Positions 12,659 to 25,640 are shown, counted from the first letter of the stretch. The stretch is DNA of 64,000 nt from Euphorbia lathyris (GCF_963576675.1 NC_088913.1:18178001-18242000); one strand, 5' to 3'. Made by a program: numbers and translations. Notes: generated by a model from the sequence alone, not told the origin.

Positions 12659-13864
12659 TGTCACATCCGTGTCCCTAATTTTAGTTATTATACCCTAATA
12701 TTATATTACATTATATTTATTTATTGATTGGAGAGTTAATTGAGTATTATGGATATAGTTTGGAGGCTAATTTCATTTCTTTAAGTGTAAAATTAAAAGT
12801 TTAGGGTAAGTTTTAAAAGAAGTTAAAGTTTAGAGGGACCAAAAGGGAGATTTTCCCTTATTGGGAACACAAATCTCACAATTCAAGGTATATATTTCGT
12901 GCATAATCAGCTGCACATTTGATCAAAATTCATATTCATCTTCCCCATTTTCTCAATTCTCTCCATTCAAACACCTAAAATCACCAAGCTTTGATCATAC
13001 CTTGATATCTAGAGATTGAACCGTTGGATCGAGCTAATTTTTTTACAGTAGGTTCTAGACATCCTAATACACATTGTGGTCGGTATGATTTTGATTTGGA
13101 GATTTGTAGAAAGAGTTCGGCCTAATCAGATTCTAAGGCGAATTTGGTGTTTTTTTAGAGTTTTCTTCAAATATGGCTAAAGTAAGTAACTATCAACTAC
13201 CCTTTTGAGTTTTTATGTATATAAATGTATATATCACTCTATGTTTTTCCTGAAATTGATTTTTTGGGAATTTTTACCATATATATGATTAAATTGTGTT
13301 TTTATGATTTAGTTTTAATATGATTTTAAACTATGTTGAATGTATACATATATATCTTTGCATGCAAACTTAATTAGTTTAAAGTTAAGTTCAAGTAATT
13401 ATATATGTATTTACATGCCAAATTCAACCTATAATATATATTTATATGTACATGATTTGTGTTTTGTTTTGATGACCTTAATATATTTGATTAATATTTG
13501 TGTAAGATTTGATAATTTGAAGAATAGATTTAAAGAAAAGTGTATTGAGAAAATTTATTGAAGTTGATTTATGAATAAAGGTATATGCATATATATTAAG
13601 TGATTTCTATAATTTATTTCTCAAAGTAAATTTTAGTTTTAATTAAAGATTGTTAAAGTAGTAATTTTGATGAACTCATGATTTATTGAAATAAAGTTTA
13701 TATATGATGATTTATGTGTATTTTTAAGAAATTGAAGTTATTGATAAGTATATCAATAAATTATTTATTGGTGATTTTGGTTTGATTTATGAAGTATGAT
13801 TTAATATTTTGGAAATTGATTGAGTAAAGGTATTGAGAAAACTTTATGATGTTGATTTATAAGT

Positions 13865-13895
<31 letters not shown>

Positions 13896-14367
13896 TTACA
13901 TATATATTTCTGATTTTAAATTATAATATGAAATTATAATATTTTTAGTATCCATCAAGAGTAATCCGGATAGGTGGCTTTAATTAAAGTCCGTATTTAG
14001 TGAGAAATACGGCCTGTGTACACAGTTGAAAGACTTATCGGGTATGGCAAAGAAGTGTTGAGTAAGACCATGCGGGATAGGCAAATTATGAGATATCTCG
14101 ATTTATTATATTGTGGGGATTGATACATACGGGGATTATCTCTCGGATGGATACGGTCTATAAAGTATTTATGATATACGATTTATGAAGTATTTGTTGA
14201 TATACGGTTTATGAAGTATTTATTGATATGCGATTTGTGAAGTATTTATTGATATACAGTTATGAAGTATTTATTGAGATACGGTTTATGAAGTATCTAT
14301 TGATTTACGGTTGATTTGAGTAAATGGTAAATTGCAAACCTATTTATATTGTGTAGTTGAGATTTTA

Positions 14368-14442
<75 letters not shown>

Positions 14443-15064
14443 CTATTTTGAACACAAGTTTTGGTATTAATTATTTTAATATAGTGATTTACGTTTTGAC
14501 AATGTGGGATAATTTGAGAAATCATTTTTATAACAAGCTTATGATATTTTAAATTGCATATTTGGTTAAAGGTACTATTTTGGATATTTTTATTATGGTT
14601 TAATCCATAAAAAGTTCATTTTGAAGAATATGAATTTTATATGATGCATTTTGGAAATTAATATATATATATATATATATATATAGTTATTTTGAGTACA
14701 ATTAATTTATGTAGTTGATAATTACTTACTGGGATTTTTATCTCACCTTTTTAAATGTTTTAATATTTTTAGGTGAGAAAGTACAGGATAGAGAGAGGGT
14801 TACCGACCGATTAGACGAGGATCGGAAGTTATTGCTTATTGTTAGAATTATTATTAGAACTTTAGTATTTAATTGTAATATGATGAAGTCGGTAAATATG
14901 TTGAGGTTTTAATGTAATAGGAATATGGATTTGTTTAGAATATACATTTAAGAGGAATACCTTGATTAAAAGTGATATTTATGATATTAACTATTAAGTA
15001 TTTATTGTGATTTTTCTATTTCACGCCCGATGCCGATTGAGGTCGTCCAGGGTCGGGTGTGACA
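12659..15064. mobile_element. Solo LTR B, inverted relative to A
   Basis: Starts TGTCACATCCGTGTCCC and ends GGGTCGGGTGTGACA. It is flanked by the perfect duplication GATAC at 12654-12658 and 15065-15069. It is 2406 bp long; the extra length over copy A comes partly from a long (AT)n tract at 14373-14440. The sequence is the reverse complement of LTR A along its length (for example GAAGTCGGTAAATATGTTGA near 14884). Separate TSDs show two independent insertions. Confidence 0.8.
14373..14440. repeat. (AT)n microsatellite, about 34 units
   Basis: Uninterrupted AT dinucleotides inside solo LTR B. The corresponding place in LTR A has no such expansion, so the tract grew after this copy inserted. 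Confidence 0.9.
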
Positions 15065-16130
15065 GATACTAACCATGTACTTGTTAAGTAAATTGTGAAT
15101 ATAAGTACATGTTGGATACATGTGACTAGATCGATCCATCCGAGAAAACTACATGGTGGTTGTGTTATAAGTTTTCTTAAGTAGGTCTCTAATTATCTTC
15201 AGACTAGATTTCATTATAATATCAATGTGCACTTCGGTGCACTTTGACATACGTCTAACAGGTCTATAACAGGATGCCAAATACGGGTATGATTGGGTGA
15301 ATATGTGAACACATTGGCATTGATGCTGAAATGATGGAATTGCCACTCGTGTAATAGTGAGATGATATCACATGTCACTTGATAAGTGAGATTGATAAGT
15401 GTATGACCATACCCTGATAAGTAGTTTACTTATCTAATTCACCAATCTACTTGAGATCAAGGAATATCATAAACAGTGGAGAGGATGACATTCGTCATGC
15501 CTCTTGTTTATAATATCGATATTAAATGGTATAAGACAGTAAGAGATACCTACAAGGTCTCCGCATCTTTATATTGCTCATACTTTATCTTAGTTAGGTG
15601 CTGTAATGGTTTTCTAGAATCCAATTACCGTCTATTGGCCTTGAGCCCACTGCTAACTAAAGAACAGACCCATAGGTTCATGCACATAGAACATCTGAGT
15701 TGGAACTTATAGAATGATATGATGGAGAGATGAAATTAATTAATTGATTGACAGTAAAATATCAAGGTAATTAATTAGTGGTAAATTAATTGGTCAATTG
15801 TTAATTTGTATCAAGGTAATCAATTAATGGATTTAGGAGTTGAGTATTTGATTAATTAATTAGTTTGCAGAATGTAGTTAATTAATTCACGAATAAATGG
15901 AATTATATTTATGGATAATTAATTGAATCAATACGTCAAATTTATTAATTAGCGTGATTTATTTTATTGGGATAATTAAATTTAATCTGCTTATAAATTT
16001 TTTTGAACCCATAATCTGCTTATAATTAATTGCATATGATAAATATTTTTGGTATTTATTTATGTAATTAGATTAGGATTGGATTAAACTTGTAACTAAC
16101 CAATTAAATCTAATACAATCAGTAATCTAA
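15065..16130. other. Unassigned, possibly retroelement LTR-derived
   Basis: Continues the host segment split by LTR B. Features such as repeated TTAATTAATTAG-like strings and later TTTTCGGCCCCC/GACCTAGGATTTTCGGCC (about 16340-16376) resemble copia LTR sequence, but I see no clear borders. No gene is supported. Confidence 0.3.
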
Positions 16131-16314
16131 ATATCTATAAATAGATAAATTAAAAGCTCTCTTAAACAAAGGTCCACAGTTCGATCCTCGCCTTTGGGAA
16201 TGAAAAGAATTTCTGTGGCCAGCAGTCCCACCCATAGAGGTGCAAACCATATGCAAAAGTGAATAGCCACTGCTGTCGGCGGTGGATACACTTACAAAAA
16301 AAAAAAAAAAAACT
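16130..16314 (+). mobile_element. Possible 5'-truncated tRNA-derived SINE with poly(A)
   Basis: A box-B-like string GTTCGATCC at about 16180 is followed by about 110 bp of unique-looking, GC-balanced sequence and then a run of 17 A (16297-16313). No box A is evident at the expected distance upstream, so a 5' truncation would be needed. It could also be a chance match. No target duplication was found. Confidence 0.3.
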
Positions 16315-16639
16315 CCTAACCCCAACCTAATAGTTTAATTTTTCGGCCCCCTTTTCCTTGACCTAGGATTTTCGGCCAACATATTATTCCCTCTCAAGTT
16401 TTGTTTCTTTTTGGTTCTGTTCTTCGGCTAGCATCAGTTCCATCTCAATATCTGTTCGTGCACCTGACTTAGAGATTAACTACCTTATGGATTTTTCAGC
16501 AAACTGAATGGATAAGTTTTATTCCGTAATGGATTAAAAGAATTTTATTCAATCAATGGTTAACAGACAAAGATCAAACTCAAGGGATTCTAAATAAATT
16601 TTTAACCGCAATTCCATTGCACTAGAGTTTATTAACTGA

Positions 16640-18135
16640 CTATAATCTCTAACATTCAGACTATAAGACATGAATGGGTAAATAATTTATCAATTTGACA
16701 CTGGGACTCATGCATGGCATAGTTCCAATACTTTAATGGGATGGAGGCATGAGCTACTAAAGTTAAGCTATTGTTAACAATACGTCTTATTTTGCGTTCA
16801 GAGGCTCCATTTTGTTCATGAGTATGTGGACAATCCAATTTATGTGTAATACCATGTTGAGCTAGAAAAGGACGGAGTTTTTAAAATTCTCCCCCATAAT
16901 CAGAATAAAATGTCTTACCTTTTGCACTAAATTGACACACAATCGTAATAAGAAATTGCAAAAAGACATAATAAACCTCACTTTTATTTTTTAGAAGGAA
17001 TATACATCTAAATCTTGTAAATTCATCAATAAAAACAACAAAATAACGATGACCTAAAATGGGATAAACCGGGGCAGGGCCCTAAACATCTGAATGAATA
17101 TACTCAAACATACAACTCCTAGATCTAACAACTGAAGGTAAATTAAATTTGGAAAGTTTGTGCTGCAGGTAAGAGCAACACACAGATGCAGTTTTAAAGA
17201 AGGGAAGATCATTCCGACTTATGACTTGATTGACAATGCGAGAGTGGCAATGACTAAGACCGACGTGCCATTTGGAATGCGAGATCTTCTCTCTAACCAG
17301 AGCTTGCTTCAATATGTTGAGAATAGTGTAGAGTTCATCTTTACTCGGTCCTTGCAAGAGGATTTCCTTGTTGACTTAATCCTTAATCAAAAAATGAGAG
17401 GGCCAAAATTCAAAGTAACATGAGTTGTCACGAGTAAATTTTTTAATAGGAAGAAGAGATTTTGTAGGTTTAGAAACAAGTAAAACATCTTTAAGTTTAA
17501 ATTTGTGAACAATAGATGTGCCTGAGTGAGAGATTGGAAAACCTTGACCATTACAAAATTGAATGTTATCAAACACCTGATATGGTACGAGATTCTATAT
17601 GTTCTCAGCATTGTTTGTCATATGGTGTGTAGCACTAGTGTCGGGATACCAGGGTTGATCAGTTGTAGACTGAGGGCGTCCAGGAAGACCATGAGTCCAT
17701 GTCATATTGGCTTGTGGATGGACATATCAGTTGATGTTACATCACCATCCTTGACAAGGAAGAGGAATGCCTGGATTTGTTGATGGAGTTCCTTAATATT
17801 GACGTTTAGAGTTGCAGCGATCAGCCAGTGACAAGTGTCATCACAGAGAAAATAGCTATTATGCTTCTTACCCTTATGATGGACTGATGGTGCATCATGA
17901 GACTTGACGATGAATTTTTCCATAGGTAACATATCAGTACTTTTAAGAAGAAGCCCATAATGAACAAGCTTATCATATAATTCATACCATTCAAGGCTAG
18001 AAGAATTAGCAACAATTGAAGGTTGTGCCATGGCTGCCGGAATCGAAGAAGACAGGGGAGGAAGAGGATTCGGCGTCGAGGTGGTAGGGTTAGAGGGGGC
18101 CTTAGAGTTTAAACCTAGGATTGAGTTAACCATGT
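16640..18135 (-). pseudogene. Degenerate Ty1/copia gag-pol fragment
   Basis: Reading minus strand from 18133 down: a gag-like start at 18133-17702 (143 residues, with SLEWYELYDKLVHYG and CHWLIAAT); a protease-region block near 17576-17376 (GQGFPISHSGTS, LKDVLLVSKPTKSLLPIKKF); GAG-pre-integrase near 17330-17085 (KWHVGLSHCHSRIVNQVISR, FEYIHSDV); and an integrase block near 16830-16690 (CPHTHEQNGASERKIRRIV, HASIPLKYW). The order is right for copia, but frames shift repeatedly. No reverse transcriptase follows, so the copy is truncated as well as mutated. Confidence 0.8.
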
Positions 18136-18231
18136 AAGTTTAAAATATGTGATGTAAATGTATTTTCTATTAATTACAAGAGTTACATGAGATTAATATA
18201 TATATACTTGGAAAGTCTAAACTCACGATAA

Positions 18232-18939
18232 GATGGTGTTTGTTTCAGCTTTTTGGAGGAGCGTTTAGCGTTTCACTCCAAACCGCAGGAAATATAGCGT
18301 TTGGTTAGGTTTACATAACCGCAGCGTTTAGCATTTTCTCTGGAAACTGCATCGTTTTGGAGCGTTTCACGAAAAGCTCCTATTTGGAGCTTTTCATAAA
18401 CAGCTGTTTATAGTTATATGTTATTGACAAAATTATTCTTCTTATTTTCACAAAATATGTTTATTCTTTAACATTATTTATATTTCTACAACATAATTAC
18501 CGGAAGAACAAGGTTTTATTGCGTTCAATAAATTTTTTATTTTTTATATAGATTATTTTTATTAATTTGTGTAACTTATTTTTTTATTTTATAATAGGAT
18601 AAAGTGCAAAAATACCCCTAACATTTGTAGCTAGAAGGAATTTTACCCTTAACATCTAAAATGGTGCAATTATAATCCTAATGTTAGCAGCCAAAAGCAA
18701 TTTTATGGGTATTTTTTCACATTTTCCGTTTTATAATTTCATCGTTGATTAATTTAAATCATGTCCATTTTAGACATTTTAAATCCGAACAGCAACAGTT
18801 CAATATAATTTTACCAAACACTAGTAATTAAACAGCTAATAACAAACAGCTAACAACAACAGCTAACAGCTTACTGCAATTGCAAACAGCTAACAGCAAC
18901 CGCAACAGCTATTAGCGAACAGCTGAACCAAACAGACCC
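18232..18939. mobile_element. PIF/Harbinger (Tourist-like) MITE
   Basis: Terminal inverted repeats are GATGGTGTTTGTTTCAGC on the left and, on the other strand, GGGTCTGTTTGGTTCAGC on the right. TAA flanks both sides (18229-18231 and 18940-18942), the 3-bp duplication of Harbinger elements. The interior near the right end is rich in AACAGCTAACAGC repeats. It is 708 bp and non-coding. Confidence 0.7.
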
Positions 18940-19651
18940 TAAATCTATCACAACTAAACCCTAATTGATTTGAATTAGATACATCATAAATATATAAATG
19001 AGAAGATAAACGAAGAGTATAATTATTAGAGTGAAATTCGTGGAAGAGGATATGCATTAACAGTATCTCCCTTTCTTAAAAAAATGGTATATCCCACTAA
19101 TATATTAATATCACTCCACAATACCCATCAAAGTTGTGCTCACTTCGATTTTGAATGAATAAATGAATTTTGTCATTCACCGTTAGATCTGGACTTATTT
19201 AAAATCTTAGGGTGGAGATTCAAATCATCTTAAGACTTAGATTTAATAAAACTAAACCTAATGGTGTTTGATCATTTAAGATTCAAATGAGCCTATTGAT
19301 ACTCATCAATTAATTTCAGGCCTAACAATATAAAACCTATTGATTTTAGATCATAATTTTTTTTTTTTTTTGGTGATCAGGGATAAGAATGATCAAAGAC
19401 AATCTTTATTTTTTCTCAAAACATTATACTTCAACTATGACTAAGCAAAAGATATACTTAACTTGGGGTATTCAAGATAATAATAATAAAAAAAAGATTT
19501 AGGAGATCAAGATTGATCTTCTATTATATATATTCAAATAATTGATTGATGGCTAACAGAATACATATATATATAATAGAAGAACAATCTTGATTCCCTA
19601 GAATTTGATTGTAAATCTTATTTATTTTTATGTACTTAAATCCCTTCTGTT
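18940..19651. other. AT-rich spacer with a diverged MITE relative
   Basis: At about 19165-19290 the string GTCATTCACCGTTAGATC and an inverted partner (AACCTAATGGTGTTTGAT) resemble the TIRs of the element inside BCAT intron 3 (41378-41557). This is probably an older member of that family. No gene is seen. Confidence 0.4.
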
Positions 19652-21090
19652 TAGAGGTGTCAAAATGGATCATAACCCATTTAACGACTCGTTTAACTCG
19701 TAATTAAACGAATTAGGATTGACTCATTTATGTGTTGAGTCATAAATGAGTAGACCCACCTAACTCATATAATAAATGGGTTGGGTCATGGGTTAATTGG
19801 GTTGACTCAATTAACTCATTTAATAATTTGTGAAAAAATGATAAATCATGAAAAAACAGAAAATCGAGAAAAATGGAAAAAAACTAAAAAATAAAAAGCG
19901 GAAAATTAGTTAGAAACTTAATGTATTTAAGGGTTAATTTTAAAAAAATGAAAAGAGTGAATAACAAGAAAAAGTGAACTATAACAAAAATAAAAACGTG
20001 AGAAGAACACAAAAATGTGAAAAACGGAAAACGAAAAACGAAAAAAAAAACGTGAAACCTCGAAAATGCGAAAACACACAAAAACATGATAAAACACGAA
20101 AAATACAAAACATGAAAAAACACTAAAAACATGAACAATGGAAAAAAGCGAGAAATTGTGAAAACGCGAAAAAACACAACAAAAACAAAAACGTGACAAA
20201 ACGCGAAAAATGCAAAAATGTGAACAAACACAAAAAAAAACATGAAAACGTGAAAAATATGAACAACATGAAAACACCAAAAACACGAAAACGTGAAAAA
20301 ACGTTAAAACACATTTTTTCACATTTTCGCTTTTTCAAAGTTAATTTTTTTTCTTCACATTTTCGTGTTTTTCACATTTTTTTATGTTTCGTGTTTTTAA
20401 TATTTTTATGTTTTTCGTGTTTTTCACATTTTTTTCACATTTTATTTTTGTAACGTTTTCGTGTTTTTAATAGTTTGTTTATGTTTTTTCACGTTTTCCA
20501 CATTTTTTCAACTTTTTTCGTGTCTTAACAGTTTGTTTATTTGCGTTTTTTCCCGTTTTCCACATTTTTCAAGTTTTTCATGTTTTTAACGTTTTTCATG
20601 TTTTTGTGTTTTTCCATATTTTTTCACGTTTTCGTGTTTTTAACCTTTGTTTAAGTTTTCGTATTTTTTTTTTACTTTTTCTGTTTAGAGATAGTGGCAG
20701 AAGGCACGAGGTGCCAACACCCACGACTGCCAGGAACCATCCCTTATGTTATTGGTTACGTCTTTGTTCACATTTAACGTATCCTTTTTTTTAATGTTGT
20801 TTCCGTTTTTACATATTTTTTGTTTAAATTTTAATTATATTTAGTTAATCGGGTTAACTGAATTAAATATGTTGATTTTTAATTTTCATTGTACTTAAAT
20901 CAAAAGTTGCTTAGATTTAATTAATTGGATTAAATGAGTCAATTCGTATAACTCGTTTAATAAATGAGTTGTGTCATATCCACCCATTTATTAAATGGGT
21001 CATCCAACTCATTTATTAAATGAATGGAGTTGTATCAATTCATATATTAAATGAATTGAGTCAATCCATTTATCCATTTTGACAACCCTA
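19652..21090. mobile_element. hAT-type non-autonomous element with giant A/T palindrome
   Basis: Ends are TAGAGGTGTCAAAATGGAT and, on the other strand, TAGGGTTGTCAAAATGGAT. A perfect 8-bp duplication CTTCTGTT lies at 19644-19651 and 21091-21098, diagnostic for hAT. Inside, about 19840-20310 is A-rich and built from ACGTGAAAAA/ACACGAAAAA variants. At about 20312 it switches to the T-rich complement (CACATTTTTTCGTGTTTT variants) up to about 20670. No transposase is present. Long poly-Phe ORFs on the minus strand are artefacts of this composition. Confidence 0.8.
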
Positions 21091-21824
21091 CTTCTGTTAT
21101 CCACCAATCAATTATTTGAATATATATAGATTTTGTGTCAAAAAAGAATAATTTTTTTTATAACGATTCTAGTTAAACATTATGTCCATTGTAAAGTTCT
21201 ATTAACCAGAACAAAATCAGTTAAATGGTAAAAAGACCGATACATTAGCTACCAGTTTTATAATAAAAAATAATTATTTTTTTTTCGTAAATTTTACTGA
21301 AACCGATAGCTAGTTTACCGGTTTCAGTTATAAAATGAAAACTATTTAAGAAGTATAAATATGTAGACTTCAAACCATGCTTTTGAAAAGAAAAAACTCA
21401 AAATTGGTCCTCTATGTTTTTAAAAAATTTAATTTAATTTCAAAATCATTAATTTTTAAATTTCACTATTTAATTTTGAAATGTGGATATTTAGCTTTAA
21501 CATACGAAATAATCAAATCTAAATCTAATATTTTTAAGCAAAATCAATTTTAGCCCAACATCAGCAAAAATTTGAAAATACTGTTTTGATTGTTTGTTAA
21601 CTGTCAACTTTCCAAATATCAATTATGTCTAAGATATTTATTGTGTTACTAATATATTTAAAAATAATCAACTAAAAACTGTAAAAACTCTAATTCAAAT
21701 TGTAATGTGACTGTAAAAAAACTGTAAAAACTCTAATTCAAACTATAAAAACATATATTTTCAAACTCAATCTAAGAGAATAAAATATTTTTAACCGAAT
21801 TAAATGTTAATTATTAAATAATTT

Positions 21825-23418
21825 GGCAAGGAAGGACTAACGAGTTCGGAACCTATATGCTTTCAACCAAGCACTCCTGGCAAAACAACTATGGCGTATT
21901 ATCCGCAATCCGGAGTCTCTATGTAGCCAAGTTTTCAAACACAAATACTTTCCCCGAAACGAGGTGATGTCTGCAAAAGTTGGTTATGTCCCTAGCTTCG
22001 TCTGGCGAAGTCTAATGCAGATACGACATATTATTATGGAAGGCAGCTGTTGGAGGGTTGGTAATGGTCAATCAATTGATATGTTCACTCAGAAATGGAT
22101 CCCGAATGTTCCATGCAACAGACCTCTTCAAGTCCTTCATGACCCCCCTTCTAATTGGGTATCCAGCCTCATCGATCATGATACATTCACATGGAAGACA
22201 GATCTAATCCATTACTGTTTTGCTAGAGACACTGCCTCAGCTATACTACGACTTCCTCTAAGTAAACGAAGAATGGCTGACTCGGTCTTTTGGAATCACT
22301 CAAAATGGGGGGACTACACAGTGAAAACAGGTTATAGACTAGCTTCAACCTTATGCTCCGATTGGGGAGGACGAGCATCGACATCCGACAGCTCAAAATC
22401 AATCTGGAATTACCTGTGGCAGCTCCAGTTACCACCAAAAATTCTTCATATAATCTGGTCCATGCTAAATAACACCCTCCCATGTGCAGAAGCATTAAGC
22501 AATAAGAACATTCCAGTGCACCCTGAGTGTCAACTGTGTGGACAAAAGCTCGAATCACTACTCCATCTCTTTAGGGACTGCCACATATCTAAGTATTATT
22601 GGAAGAGCTCTAATCTCTGTTTCAAGCCACACAAAGTCGCCGGCTCCTCAACTTTGGAATGGTTTTCCAACATATCCCTTCAGACAACCAAGATGGAGAT
22701 GGCTGAGGTATGCAAAGTACTATGGATCTTGTGGTATGAACGTAATCAAACAGCTCATGGGGATAAAAGTTAGGGGTGGTAAAAGCTATGAACTGCATCT
22801 CAAACATTAATTTTGGGTTGGAGAAACATCAGAATAGCCAGGAACTAATCTTAGGCGCCGCTCACACTTCACCGACTCAAAAAGTTCAATGGAAGCCCCC
22901 CCACCGGGTGTCCTCAAACTCAACTGTGATGCAACTTTTGACCCAATAAATAATCAAAGTGCATTCGGGTTTGTTATTCGGGACAATAGGGGCTCAGTTC
23001 TCCTTGCAGGCGGTGGGTCACTTGGCCCCTCCCTATGTGCTCTCCACGCCGAACTCCGAGCGATATTTAATGGGATCTCCGCCATTCGAAGAGCCAGTCT
23101 GAATTGTATAACAGTGGCATCAGACTCTCTTGAAGCTGTAAATCTTCTCAAAGGACAGATCGAGTGCATTAACTGGCTAGGGAGTACTCTAGACGACATT
23201 CAGGTCATCTCCAAGGGATTGAATATAGTGAGCATACTTCATGAAAATAGACTGGCAAACATGCCCGCCCATCTTCTTGCATTACAAGCCAAACAATGTA
23301 TTCACAGAGATCTTCAATATGAAGACTTTCCACAATCTTACTTTTCTGCTGTTGTATCTGATGTATCCAATTTGGTTATCTAATGAAATTTGCTTAATTA
23401 TCAAAAAAAAAAAAAAAA
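21825..23418 (+). pseudogene. 5'-truncated L1-type LINE (zf-RVT and RNase H parts)
   Basis: The 3' end of a plant L1 element. A start block LYAFNQALLAKQLWRIIRNP (about 21855-21915) precedes a zf-RVT domain at 21964-22773, with FVWRSLM, CWRVGNGQSIDMFTQKWIP, IWNYLWQLQLPPKILHIIW and the zinc-binding CQLCGQ..ESLLHLFRDC. After a frameshift comes a plant-type RNase H at 22889-23383 (LKLNCDATFD, GFVIRDNRG, HAELRAI, ASDSLEAVNLL). It ends in a run of about 18 A at 23402-23419. An imperfect duplication (AATGTTAATTATTAAATAA near 21803, AATGTTTAAAGTTAAATAA near 23418) may be the TSD. Stops and frameshifts make it inactive. Confidence 0.85.
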
Positions 23419-23598
23419 ATGTTTAAAGTTAAATAAAATTTTCAAAAAATATAGAAGGACCAATTTTTTTTTTTTTATCATTTCCTTTTTAATGCCCATC
23501 TACCGATTTCATATTTTAAAATAGTTTTTAATGTACAGCTGGAACAAGTAGACTAGCTACATGTTTCAGTTAATTTTTAAAAAATTAATTATTTTTTA

Positions 23599-24037
23599 GG
23601 CTTAAAGTACTTTTTGGCTCTTGATCCATAATCTATTATTTGATCACATTTGGCTCCTAATCTATCAAATTAGATAAAATTCAACCCATATTAACTGGAA
23701 AATTAACAGCAGTCACTAATACAAAAACGACACATGACACATAAATAAAATTAATTTTCAACTAGAGATGGCAACAGTAACTATTTTACACAGTAAAAAA
23801 AATCTTAAATTTTTTTTCTAGTGTTCCGATAGAATGAAAATTAATTTTATTTGTATCATGTGTCATTTTTGTATTGGTTACTGCTGTTAATTTTCCAACA
23901 CAGATAATTTTTCATTCAATATTGGTTGGATTTTGTCTAATCTAATAAGTTAGGGGTCAAATATAACCAAATAATAAGTCATATGCCAAATACATAAATT
24001 TTGGATAAGTCAAAAACCAAACAAAATACTTAAAGTC
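23599..24037. mobile_element. Mutator-like MITE
   Basis: Ends are GGCTTAAAGTA on the left and the near-complement TACTTAAAGTC on the right. Flanks are TATTTTTTA and TATTTTTTT, a 9-bp duplication with one mismatch. Related in TIR and in its internal text to the elements at 32027 and 37172 (GGCTTAATAC, GGCCTAATAC). Non-coding, 439 bp. Confidence 0.6.
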
Positions 24038-24290
24038 TATTTTTTTATTATAAAACTGGCAGCTGATTTACCGATTTTTTATAATTTAAAATTGGTAGAT
24101 TAGCTATCAGTTTCATCCTGATTAGCAGAATCTTACAATCAACGTAGTGCTTAATGAGGATCCTTCTAAAAATATGAGGATCCTTATAAAAATTTATTTC
24201 TAATAAGGGATCCATTGTGGGGGCAAATTCCAATAATAATAATAATAGTAATAATATTGATTTCCTAAATAGAAAAATAATCAATCATTT

Positions 24291-25640
24291 GAATATCAAT
24301 CAATTATGTAACTCTTATTAGCAGCCCACTTCCGATTATTATTATTATTATTATCTTTTGTGAAGTTTAGTTTAATTGTAATATTTCCTTTTCCTAGCAA
24401 CGTGCAAGATCATAGGCATAGAAAGAATCTTCTAGTTGATTGTAAATCAGTTATTTTTATGTAGTGTTAGCCATCAATCAATTGATCAGATCGATTAGTT
24501 TGGATTTTATAACATTGAATATATACAAGATAAGGTATTACATTTTTTCAATTAGTTTATTCAAAACTACTACTACTAATATAATTATTATAAGTTAAAA
24601 AAAATATAATAATAAAACTATATACATCTTCCAAAAAAAAACTATTTACATAATATAAAAAAAAAATCGAAAAACTAATATAGTTATATGTGGCGTTGCT
24701 TCTTTAAAATAAATAATATGTGGCGTTGCGACTGCGGAGGATGTTATATTTGGAAAATAGAGGATGCAGATCTAGTTTTTAAATAGACAATTATAATGCG
24801 TGTAGGATATTAAATATTAGGCTTATGACATCAGTTGACTCTGAATTTGTACCCAAAAAAAAAAAAAGATTGCTACCGTGCCTATTTTGATAAAAGAACT
24901 GAAAATGTATCTCTAAGATTACAAATCCGAACAACAATAATTGAAATTATGAAAATAATTGATACGTGACAATCCGAGAACCCCAGAAATTGATGATTAC
25001 GAGTCGGAAACGATAAAATTGACGTTTTTAATCAAAGAAATCATGAAAATAATGCATTTTTTTTGTGACGACTTTGCATTTTCCGTCATAAAAAATTGGA
25101 CAATTTTGCATTTTTTGTCACAAAAAATTGGATGATTTTGCATTTTTCGTCTTAAAAGTTTAACAATTTTTTATAATTTTTTTTACGCCTAGGCGGATGA
25201 ATCTCCCGCCTATGGGCAGGCGGGATTGTCTCCCGTCGATGCCAAATACGAGAGTAAAAAAAATTCTAAATTGTCCATTTCTTGAGTTCTCGGGTCCATT
25301 TTTTACCTCGTCTTTGAAATCATCCATTTCCGGAGTTTTTGGGTCCATTATTTTTAGAATTTCGGTTTTAATCGGGAGAGAGAAAGAATTTTCAATATTT
25401 GATCAAAACAAAATGAGAAGGGAAAAATTGTCCAATAGGGGCGGTGAAAAATAAAATGGGGGCGGTAAATAGCAACATAAAAAACTTTGATTGGTCCGTA
25501 ATTTTTCATAGTATCTCATTAGCCTCTAAAATTGCTTAAAGTGTCATGATTAAGTTTCTAAATCTATAAAAACACCATATAGATTTACAAAACATAAAGT
25601 TAATTTATTTTACAGACTTAGAATCAAGAATTGGACATTT
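24291..25640. other. AT-rich sequence, no gene seen
   Basis: Holds short microsatellites, one copy of a dispersed unit (listed separately) and three near-repeats of GACAATTTTGCATTTTTTGTC-like text around 25065-25165 (unit about 40 bp, key string TTTTGCATTTT). The ORFs around 25160-25454 show no domain. Confidence 0.35.
24719..24822. repeat. Dispersed unit, copy 1 (TGTGGCGTTGCGACTGCG...)
   Basis: Begins TGTGGCGTTGCGACTGCGG, continues with ATATTTGGAAAA, GATGCAGATCTAGTTTTTAA and ends GTGTAGGATATTAAATATT. Related stretches are at 28141-28255 and 29353-29470. The class is unknown; no terminal signature is obvious. Confidence 0.6.

Larger units (their letters stand above)
21130..24290. mobile_element. 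Inverted-repeat element split by a LINE and a MITE
   Basis: Sequence left of the LINE (AAAATTGGTCCTCTATGTTTTT, broken here as AAAATTGGTCCTC and TATGTTTTT, near 21400) is matched in inverse right of it (ATATAGAAGGACCAATTTT near 23450). Farther out, CCGATAGCTAGTTTACCGG near 21303 is matched by TGGTAGATTAGCTATCAG near 24095. This implies one or two fold-back elements later invaded by the LINE at 21825 and the MITE at 23599. Outer borders are approximate. Confidence 0.45.

Noticed and set aside
14340..14525. ORF with a poly-(Ile-Tyr) run
   Set aside because: Translation of the (AT)n microsatellite.
10263..15064. Reading LTRs A and B as one large inverted-repeat DNA transposon
   Set aside because: Each half has its own TG...CA ends and its own perfect 5-bp duplication (CAGGC and GATAC), which fits two independent solo LTRs.
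16119..16325. 68-residue minus-strand ORF
   Set aside because: It is generated by the poly(A) run and a possible SINE tail; no protein features.
19884..20338. Long minus-strand ORFs rich in Phe (119 and 131 residues)
   Set aside because: They arise from the A-rich arm of the hAT palindrome; the composition alone keeps several frames open and no domain is present.
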